NCBI GenBank assembly: GCA_009911355.1
Contig: QXXE01000013.1
Location: 1-64,000 of the forward strand
Source: Clostridiaceae bacterium
Lineage (GTDB): Bacteria; Bacillota; Clostridia; Oscillospirales; Butyricicoccaceae
DNA length: 64,000 nt
Direction of reading: 5' to 3'
Below, one piece after another: positions 58,800 to 64,000 of the stretch. Made by a program: the position numbers and the translations under genes. Positions within the stretch are counted from its first letter, which is position 1. The number at the start of each line of letters is the position of its first letter. Under the pieces are notes generated by a model. It saw nothing but the letters and a program-made list of their open reading frames with translations, made no database searches and had not been told where the DNA came from.

Positions 58800-59720
58800 T
58801 CAAGCAAAGGGGAGGGGTTCCTTCCCGCCGCCGGTGGGCGGGGCGTCATTGTCCCCGTGGGGCGGGGCTTCCTGGAAACGTGCGGCCCCGTCCATAGCGG
58901 CGATTTCGTCGTCGTCCGGGTTCACGTCAACGGCCTTGCCCCGCTCCGGGGCGGCGGTGTAATCGTCCATTGTGAGGGCCATATTCTGGTACTGGGCCTT
59001 GATCTGGCGGCGCAGCTCACTCACAATGGCGGCGGCGGCGGGGGGCAGGACGCCGGTCCTCTTGACGACCACCTTGCTGTAGGGGGTGCCTCCGGCGTTG
59101 GTGGCTTTCTCAAGGGAAAGCGTTACCACCTTATCGGCATAGGGGGCGATTTTGGCGAACTGGTTATTCACGTCCTTAATGGAGGTGGGCGGTACCGTCA
59201 AAAGGTAGAGGTTCGGGTCCCCGTCCATCAAGATGTAGAGGCGGCGCATATTCTTGCAAGCCTTACCCCGTGCCTGATTCCCGGCCTGGTCCCGTGCGGT
59301 GCCGTACTGGTTCCAGGGGCAAGTCTCACAGGTGATAACCTCCCCGGAGTTGGGGCCGGTCTGAACAATGCCGGTCTTGCCGTCCATGCTGGCGCAAGCG
59401 GGGAGCTTGTCCTCCGGGTTGTTGCTGCTGCCGTAGGCGTTGGGCCAGTAGCCGCTCAAACGGTGGGTGAAAACAACGACGCCGGTGATCGTCTTCATGG
59501 GGTCCGTGTCGTCGTCCTCCCCCTGGACCTCATAGGCGGTGCCGCCGCCGCTGGGGATTTTGATTTTCCGGCAAGCGATGCCGCTCTCCTGGTCAAGGTC
59601 CGCGAGCTGGTCCTCCAGTTCCTCCCGCTGCTCCGGGGTCATGCCGTCGTATCTGCTGACGATCTGGAAGTCGTTCATAACCGCCAGGGCGGTGGTGGTG
59701 GTCTTCTTCTGCTGTGCCAT
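58800..59720 (-). CDS. Probable phage ssDNA-binding protein
   Basis: A 306-residue protein. It has a cysteine cluster (LPACASMDGK, ITCETCPWNQYG, GKACKNMRRLY) like a zinc finger, a beta-rich centre (KVVTLSLEKATNAGGTPYSK), and an acidic C-terminus ending EPLPFA, like the partner-binding tip of SSB proteins. It is encoded next to the primase-helicase. Assignment as a single-strand binding protein is inferred from these traits. Confidence 0.6.
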   Translation of the reverse strand: MAQQKKTTTTALAVMNDFQIVSRYDGMTPEQREELEDQLADLDQESGIACRKIKIPSGGGTAYEVQGEDDDTDPMKTITGVVVFTHRLSGYWPNAYGSSNNPEDKLPACASMDGKTGIVQTGPNSGEVITCETCPWNQYGTARDQAGNQARGKACKNMRRLYILMDGDPNLYLLTVPPTSIKDVNNQFAKIAPYADKVVTLSLEKATNAGGTPYSKVVVKRTGVLPPAAAAIVSELRRQIKAQYQNMALTMDDYTAAPERGKAVDVNPDDDEIAAMDGAARFQEAPPHGDNDAPPTGGGKEPLPFA

Positions 59721-59722
59721 CT

Positions 59723-60271
59723 TTATTCATCCTCCGTTTCATTGTCGCCGTCTTCGGCGTCCGGGTCTGTGTCGGGGTCAATGTCCGGGTCTTCGGGGAG
59801 GTCCTCCGCCTCTTGGAAACCGTCGCCGTCCGCCAGGGCCTCCATCGGCGTCTTTCCGGGGGCGGCGTTCGTCTCCGCCGTGTAAAGGTCGTCGAGGGTC
59901 CGCTTCATTTCGGCGGCGGCTCTGATAAGGACGCCGGTCGCATCCGTGATGCTGTTGACGATGGAGCTTGTGGCGTCAATGGCGTTATAGTTGGGGTCAG
60001 AAAGGGTACCGAGCAGGGTAATAACCCCGGCCTTGATCGTGTTTACGGACTTCAAAATCCGGCTGTGCTGCTCGGCGGCGATGCCATACGCCTCATGCCG
60101 GTTACGGACCGGCCCGGTGTAGCTGCCGCCCCGCTCGGCGGCGATCTCATAGTGCCGCTCAACCAGGGCGAGGGCCGTGGAAATGGCCTCCCCGGCTACG
60201 GCCTCGATTGCCCGGTCAAGGTCCGGGCGGGTGTCGAGGACCATCTGCTCAAAGTCTTCCCTTGTCTTCAT
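59723..60271 (-). CDS. Hypothetical phage protein with acidic tail, 182 residues
   Basis: A 182-residue, mostly helical protein starting MKTREDFEQMVLDTRPDLDR. The last 35 residues are almost entirely Asp/Glu/Pro (EDLPEDPDIDPDTDPDAEDG). Such tails mimic DNA charge or bind basic partners. No domain recognised. It is 2 bp upstream of the ssDNA-binding candidate and overlaps the next gene upstream by 4 bp. Confidence 0.65.
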   Translation of the reverse strand: MKTREDFEQMVLDTRPDLDRAIEAVAGEAISTALALVERHYEIAAERGGSYTGPVRNRHEAYGIAAEQHSRILKSVNTIKAGVITLLGTLSDPNYNAIDATSSIVNSITDATGVLIRAAAEMKRTLDDLYTAETNAAPGKTPMEALADGDGFQEAEDLPEDPDIDPDTDPDAEDGDNETEDE

Positions 60272-60702
60272 TTCTTTTTCCTTGTCTCCTTCCTGCTGTA
60301 AACGTCGTTATAGTCAAAGGGCTTAATGATGGTGAGGAGGCCGTCAGTGAGTTCCCCGTGTTCGTCAACAAAAGCGGCCATAGCCCCCTGCAGGGTCCGG
60401 GCGTTCACGGTTTCCTTGATAAGGTGGCCGAAACCTTCCTCCCGGAGGGTTTCCAGGTAGTCAATGCCAGCCGCCTCAAGGGTTTCGTCCGCAATCTTGT
60501 TATAGGCGGTTTTGGCCTGGAGGCCGTAAACGTAGCCGCCGCAGGAAATCCGGGGGGTGTCCTCGTCGATCATCTGCTGGGCGATTTCCTGCTTTTTGGC
60601 CTCAATAGCGGCCTTGTTCTTTTTGGCCTCCGCCTCCAGCCGGTCCTTTTCGTCAAGGAGGCCCCGGAGGTCTTTGACCATTTCGGTCAAGGTGTTTGCC
60701 AT
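60268..60702 (-). CDS. Coiled-coil phage protein, 144 residues
   Basis: A 144-residue protein with an N-terminal coiled coil (LLDEKDRLEAEAKKNKAAIE) and a folded C-terminus (SCGGYVYGLQAKTAYNKIAD, LIKETVNARTLQGAMAAF). The layout recalls Gam-like or recombination-associated proteins but no family is certain. The ATG at 60702 is preceded by AAGGAAG. Confidence 0.65.
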   Translation of the reverse strand: MANTLTEMVKDLRGLLDEKDRLEAEAKKNKAAIEAKKQEIAQQMIDEDTPRISCGGYVYGLQAKTAYNKIADETLEAAGIDYLETLREEGFGHLIKETVNARTLQGAMAAFVDEHGELTDGLLTIIKPFDYNDVYSRKETRKKK

Positions 60703-60749
60703 AGCTGTTTTCTTCCTTTCTTGCTTTATCCTGATTCCCTTTTCGGGTG

Positions 60750-61013
60750 TCAGCCGTTTTTCCGGCGGCGGTGCCTGTCCGCCTGGGGGCAAGTTGCCCA
60801 GTGTGGTATAAAGCCGGTCCCGGTTGCCCGGTGCGGGTCCTCCGTGTACTCACAGGCCAGGACCTCCCCGTTTGGGGTAACAATCCGCTTGGAGCCGCTT
60901 TTTGGCTTGGCTATGTAGTAGGCCGGGGCGGCGTCGCAGGGCATCGCTTTCCCGCCGGGGGTCGGTATCCAAACAATAGCGGCCCCGCAGCTCTTACAGG
61001 TCCCGGCCCTCAC
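60750..61013 (-). CDS. Zinc-ribbon phage protein, 87 residues
   Basis: An 87-residue protein starting GTG (61013) with GTCKSCGAAIVWIPTPGGKA and a later MPCDAAP and WATCPQADRHRRRKNG, four spaced cysteine positions suggesting a zinc ribbon. It overlaps the preceding gene by 4 bp. Function unknown. Confidence 0.7.
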   Translation of the reverse strand: MRAGTCKSCGAAIVWIPTPGGKAMPCDAAPAYYIAKPKSGSKRIVTPNGEVLACEYTEDPHRATGTGFIPHWATCPQADRHRRRKNG

Positions 61014-61210
61014 TTGCCGCCCCCGATCAGCTTACAGGTGCCGTCGCCGTTTTCCCCGTGGCCGTAGAGCGGCGACCTGTAGGCCATGCACCGCTCCCCG
61101 GCGCAAGGGGCGAAACGCTCGTTGATCGTGCCTTTGCCGGTCTTTCCGCTGTAGTCCCGCTCAATGATTTTCTTGAACGGGCAGAGGCGGCTCTGCTGCT
61201 GTTTGCTCAT
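61010..61210 (-). CDS. Small cysteine-containing phage protein, 66 residues
   Basis: A 66-residue protein starting MSKQQQSRLCPFKKIIERDY with further cysteines in FAPCAGERCMAYRSPLYG and GTCKLIGGGK. The C-P-F, C-x4-C spacing suggests metal binding. It overlaps neighbours by 4 bp on both sides. Confidence 0.7.
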   Translation of the reverse strand: MSKQQQSRLCPFKKIIERDYSGKTGKGTINERFAPCAGERCMAYRSPLYGHGENGDGTCKLIGGGK

Positions 61211-61554
61211 TCCTCGCAGCTCCCTTCTCCGTCGGTGGCGTCTCCCTGGGCGTTGTCCCGGCTCTGTGCCGCCAGGACCTTGTTCTGGAGGTCGTAGTTC
61301 TCCGCTTTGAGCCGCTCCGCCTGTTCCTGGGCTTTCTTCAAGTCCTGTTCCAGTTTGACGACCTTCTCCCGGCTGGCCTGGACCGTCTGGTCGGCGGTGG
61401 CCTTGCTGGAAACCAGCTCCCGGTACTCTCCGAGGGTGATCGTAACTGTCAGCTCTTGACCGGCGAGGAAATCCTTATTTTCCCAGCCGTAGCCCTCAAG
61501 TTTCTTGTCCTGGATGGCGTCGTTCTCAAAGTGAGAAATAGAAATACTGTCCAT
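61207..61554 (-). CDS. Coiled-coil phage protein, 115 residues
   Basis: A 115-residue protein. The N-terminal part (GYGWENKDFLAGQELTVTIT) is beta-like; the rest is a long coiled coil (ASREKVVKLEQDLKKAQEQA, ERLKAENYDLQNKVLAAQSR) with an acidic end. The ATG at 61554 has AGGAAGAC upstream. Unknown role in the replication cluster. Confidence 0.65.
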   Translation of the reverse strand: MDSISISHFENDAIQDKKLEGYGWENKDFLAGQELTVTITLGEYRELVSSKATADQTVQASREKVVKLEQDLKKAQEQAERLKAENYDLQNKVLAAQSRDNAQGDATDGEGSCEE

Positions 61555-61576
61555 GTTCTGTCTTCCTTTCTGGCCT

Positions 61577-62956
61577 TTAGAAAAAGGCCCTCCAATTATC
61601 GACCACCGTTTTCGCCAAATCCTCCTTTTTTGCAAGGGCCTGGAGGATGGTTTCGTCAATGGTCTTTTCCGATACGAGGTGAATGTAAGTGCAGCGGTTT
61701 TTCTGCCCTATGCGGTGTATCCGGCTCAAGGACTGGCTGTAGGTGGCAAAATTGAAATTCACGCTATAATAAACGCAAGTGTCCGCCGCTGTGAGGGTGA
61801 TTCCGGTCCCGGCTGTGTCGATCTGGCCTATAAAGACCGTGGTGGCCGGGTCCTTCTGGAATTGCTGAACGATTGCCCCCCTTTCCTCTTTCTTTATGTC
61901 GCCGTATATGGCGACCGCCCTCATGTCAGCCTTGCCCAGGACCTTTTTGCAAAGGGCCTCTATCTCATGAATTTCCGGGAGGAAACGGGCGAAAATGACC
62001 AGCTTTTTCCGGCCATCCACAACGTAGTCAAGGAGAATATCCTCCAGGGCGTCCAATTTTCCCCGGCTCACAAGTTTAGGCCGGTCGGCGGCGTCCTCTA
62101 CCAGAAAACCGCCTGTAAACTGCTGGAGCCGGAGTAGCTTGGTTAATACCGTGGTCGCCGTGATCGTGCCACTGCCCTCAAGTTCCGCATACCCGTCCCG
62201 CCGGAGCTTGTCGTATATGCTCCGCTCTTTCTTGTTCATGGGGACCACCCGGTTCTCAAAGGTCTGTTCCGGGAGGTCGAGGGCTTCGTCCTTTGTTACC
62301 CGGTAGGCGATGCTATGCTCCTTCTTAATCAGGGTGTCCAGGTCCTTGTACCGGACGATCTGTTTCCGGTTGAATCCGCCCATCTCGCAATACCGGCCCC
62401 GGAAAGCGAAAAAGTTGTCACCGAAAATAGAAGGGTCTAAAAATCGGTATTGGCTGAAAATGTCCACCGCCTGATTCTGGACCGGGGTGCCGCTCAAGAT
62501 CAGCTTGTACCTTGCCCGGTCCCCTAATTGGTGCATGGCCTTACTTTGGGCGGCGTCGTGGGTCTTGATTCTTTGGCTTTCGTCGCAAATAATCAAATCC
62601 GCATCGTAGGCCAGGAGGGCCTCAAAAATTTCATCCCTCCAGGTGCTTTCATAGTTGATAACCGCCACCTTTAGGTGCCTGTACGGAAACCGGACAAGAT
62701 CGTCAAGGTCCTTTAGCCGCTTCGCCTTGTCCCCCAGGAGGGTGCGTATGGTGTAGGGAAAGGCGGCGTAATCGTTAAATTCTTTCGGCCAAACCGCAAC
62801 GACCGAGGTGGGGGCTACAATCAAAACCCGCTTAACGTGGCCCATCTGGTATCCGGCTCCAATGGTTGCTATGGCGGTGAGGGTTTTCCCGCAGCCCATC
62901 TCGAACAGGTAGCCGAAACCTTTACCCGTTCCGGGGGTGATCTTCGCCGGTGGCAT
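61577..62956 (-). CDS. SNF2-like DEAD/DEAH helicase
   Basis: A 459-residue superfamily 2 helicase: Walker A YLFEMGCGKTLTAI near residue 20, motif II LIICDESQRIK near 126, LILSGTPVQNQAVDIFSQYR near 153, and C-terminal motifs FIGQIDTAGTGITLTAADTC and QSLSRIHRIGQKNRCTYIHL near 400. The ATG at 62956 has GGAGG 8 bp upstream, but the protein then starts only 20 residues before Walker A, so the usual Q-motif is missing. It may be slightly N-truncated. Confidence 0.88.
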   Translation of the reverse strand: MPPAKITPGTGKGFGYLFEMGCGKTLTAIATIGAGYQMGHVKRVLIVAPTSVVAVWPKEFNDYAAFPYTIRTLLGDKAKRLKDLDDLVRFPYRHLKVAVINYESTWRDEIFEALLAYDADLIICDESQRIKTHDAAQSKAMHQLGDRARYKLILSGTPVQNQAVDIFSQYRFLDPSIFGDNFFAFRGRYCEMGGFNRKQIVRYKDLDTLIKKEHSIAYRVTKDEALDLPEQTFENRVVPMNKKERSIYDKLRRDGYAELEGSGTITATTVLTKLLRLQQFTGGFLVEDAADRPKLVSRGKLDALEDILLDYVVDGRKKLVIFARFLPEIHEIEALCKKVLGKADMRAVAIYGDIKKEERGAIVQQFQKDPATTVFIGQIDTAGTGITLTAADTCVYYSVNFNFATYSQSLSRIHRIGQKNRCTYIHLVSEKTIDETILQALAKKEDLAKTVVDNWRAFF

Positions 62957-63341
62957 CGCCGCCGCCTCCTTTCTCCGGGGGCTTGTAGGGGTATAGGGTG
63001 AGTTCCCGTTCTTCAATGTTGTAACTGAAATCAACCCCACACGTTTCTTCCTTGTCCCGGTACCAAACGCCGTTAAGAAAAGGCTCGTCCTTCCAGGCCC
63101 CGATCCTGTCAATGCTGATTATTCCGTATGCCTCAATTTCCGGGCACCAGACCGGCCTCCCCCGCATCTGCTGTATCTCCGCCGGGGTCAGCGGGGCCGG
63201 GTTCTCCCGCTCCGCCTTTTCCCGCATGGCCTCAAGCCCTGCAACGTAGGCGGCGGTTACTGCCTCCGGGGTAAAGCTCTCACTTTGGAGGCGGCTGTTC
63301 TCAAAAACGTGGATGCACTCCGCTGTTGTCATGGGTTCCAT
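62922..63341 (-). CDS. Hypothetical phage protein, 139 residues
   Basis: A 139-residue protein starting MEPMTTAECIHVFENSRLQS, with ENPAPLTPAEIQQMRGRPVW, then CPEIEAYGIISIDRIGAWKD. The LTPAEIQQMRGRPVW motif occurs in many Clostridia phage proteins of unknown role. GGAGGTAGG precedes the ATG at 63341. The 3' end overlaps the helicase start by 35 bp. Confidence 0.72.
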   Translation of the reverse strand: MEPMTTAECIHVFENSRLQSESFTPEAVTAAYVAGLEAMREKAERENPAPLTPAEIQQMRGRPVWCPEIEAYGIISIDRIGAWKDEPFLNGVWYRDKEETCGVDFSYNIEERELTLYPYKPPEKGGGGDATGEDHPRNG

Positions 63342-63345
63342 GCTC

Positions 63346-63768
63346 CTACCTCCCCCAGCCCAGCCGCTTGCCGCAGCTCCAACAATGGGCGGCGTAAAGC
63401 TGCCGTATCTGCCGGTTACAAGCGGGGCAAATAAAGGTATTGCCGAGCCGGACCGGCTTTTCCTCAACCTCATATTTTTGGTGGAGGTTCTGGTACTGTG
63501 CGGCCAGGGCGTTGTAATCGTGGATCAGGTCCCGGACCTGTTCGGGGTCCTTTATCCCTTCATCCTGCAGGGCGGAAAGTATGGCGGTCGCCGCCTCACA
63601 GGCCGCTATATCCTGCCGCCATATTTCGTCGCCCTCCGGGTCAACGTCTCCTATGGATGCCTTTGCATTGTCCTTCATGCTGGCAAGCTGGGCCAGGATG
63701 GCGTCAATGCTCATTCCTTCGGAGGGCGGCTCCGCCGGGGCCTTGTGCCGCTTATCCTGCTTTTTCAC
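63346..63768 (-). CDS. Zinc-ribbon phage protein, 140 residues
   Basis: A 140-residue protein with a GTG start. The first 100 residues are helical (SIDAILAQLASMKDNAKASI, VRDLIHDYNALAAQYQNLHQ); the C-terminus is a zinc ribbon (TFICPACNRQIRQLYAAHCW followed by SCGKRLGWG, C-x2-C and C-x2-C). Probably a nucleic-acid-binding early phage protein. Confidence 0.72.
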   Translation of the reverse strand: MKKQDKRHKAPAEPPSEGMSIDAILAQLASMKDNAKASIGDVDPEGDEIWRQDIAACEAATAILSALQDEGIKDPEQVRDLIHDYNALAAQYQNLHQKYEVEEKPVRLGNTFICPACNRQIRQLYAAHCWSCGKRLGWGR

Positions 63769-64000
63769 GCTTGCCGACCTCCGTGTCCTCCGGGGCGTTG
63801 AGTATGTTGTTTTCCTCGCAAAACTGGGCGAGGGTCAACCGCCGCTTTCCGGTCCGCTGGGCGTAGGCCCACTCAATCTGTGCGCCTTGGCTGTGGGTCC
63901 AGCCCTTCAAGGCCACCACCGTGTCCGCCGCCTCCAAAACGGCGAGGGAGATCCTCATATAGTCGTTTTCCTTGAGGCCCAGGGGGAGAAACGTAGAATC
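63752..64000 (-). CDS. DUF4406 family protein (partial, runs off right edge)
   Basis: The C-terminal 82 residues of a protein whose frame continues upstream beyond the window edge (preceding residues STFLPLGLKENDYM). The core LAVLEAADTVVALKGWTHSQ followed by GAQIEWAYAQRTGKRRL matches DUF4406, a nucleoside 2-deoxyribosyltransferase-like family. This is a better reading than starting at the internal ATG at 63958. It overlaps the zinc-ribbon gene by 17 bp. Confidence 0.75.
   Translation of the reverse strand, partial: DSTFLPLGLKENDYMRISLAVLEAADTVVALKGWTHSQGAQIEWAYAQRTGKRRLTLAQFCEENNILNAPEDTEVGKREKAG

Overview
The window looks like chromosome of a fairly GC-rich, strictly anaerobic Clostridia, most likely an Oscillospirales-type gut bacterium. 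This is inferred from gene content (oxygen-sensitive 4-hydroxybutyryl-CoA dehydratase, two-subunit transketolase, iol genes), from strong GGAGG ribosome-binding sites, and from Firmicutes-type phage families. No rRNA or tRNA gene was recognised, so a finer placement is not possible.

Region 1 (1-15.4 kb) is a catabolic island, almost all on the minus strand. A distal block (iolG, cytidylate-kinase-like gene, GPH symporter, iolI) is joined by 4-bp overlaps and ends in a terminator at 10.1 kb. It is followed by iolE and a second iolG-like gene, then iolD, iolB, 4-hydroxybutyrate dehydrogenase, a 4-hydroxybutyrate CoA-transferase (AbfT), 4-hydroxybutyryl-CoA dehydratase (AbfD) and the start of a transketolase. 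A divergent AraC regulator (14.4 kb) probably controls the set. Myo-inositol ring oxidation and opening are thus placed next to an alcohol dehydrogenase, CoA-transferase and radical dehydratase module. IolC, IolJ and IolA are not in the window.

Region 2 (15.4-21.2 kb) is a transition with mobile-element character. It holds an AT-rich pair of possible defence or cargo genes (DUF2971, DUF4268), a serine recombinase lacking its catalytic N-terminus, and a compact Cro/CI-like switch: an HTH repressor divergent from five small genes. Both promoters match sigma-70 consensus with 17-bp spacers, and each spacer contains an ATTC-N4-GAAT palindrome.

Region 3 (21.3-64 kb, all minus strand) is a large prophage with a contractile tail. 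Read in transcription order (right to left) it carries DNA metabolism (DUF4406, SNF2-like helicase, ssDNA-binding candidate, CHC2/TOPRIM/DUF927 primase-helicase), accessory genes (GNAT-like protein, radical SAM, HD, VRR-NUC), an ArpU-like late regulator, a 0.7-kb non-coding region, terminases, portal, protease, capsid, sheath, tube, E/E' chaperones with a -1 slippery site, tape measure, X, D, V, U, gp25, J, I, tail fibre, a complete diversity-generating retroelement (Avd, template repeat, reverse transcriptase, target), and lysis genes. The retroelement is the highlight. The 124-bp template and variable repeats differ at 17 positions and every one is an adenine of the template coding strand. 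The variable repeat sits inside a 619-residue protein followed by fibronectin-III domains, not at its C-terminus.
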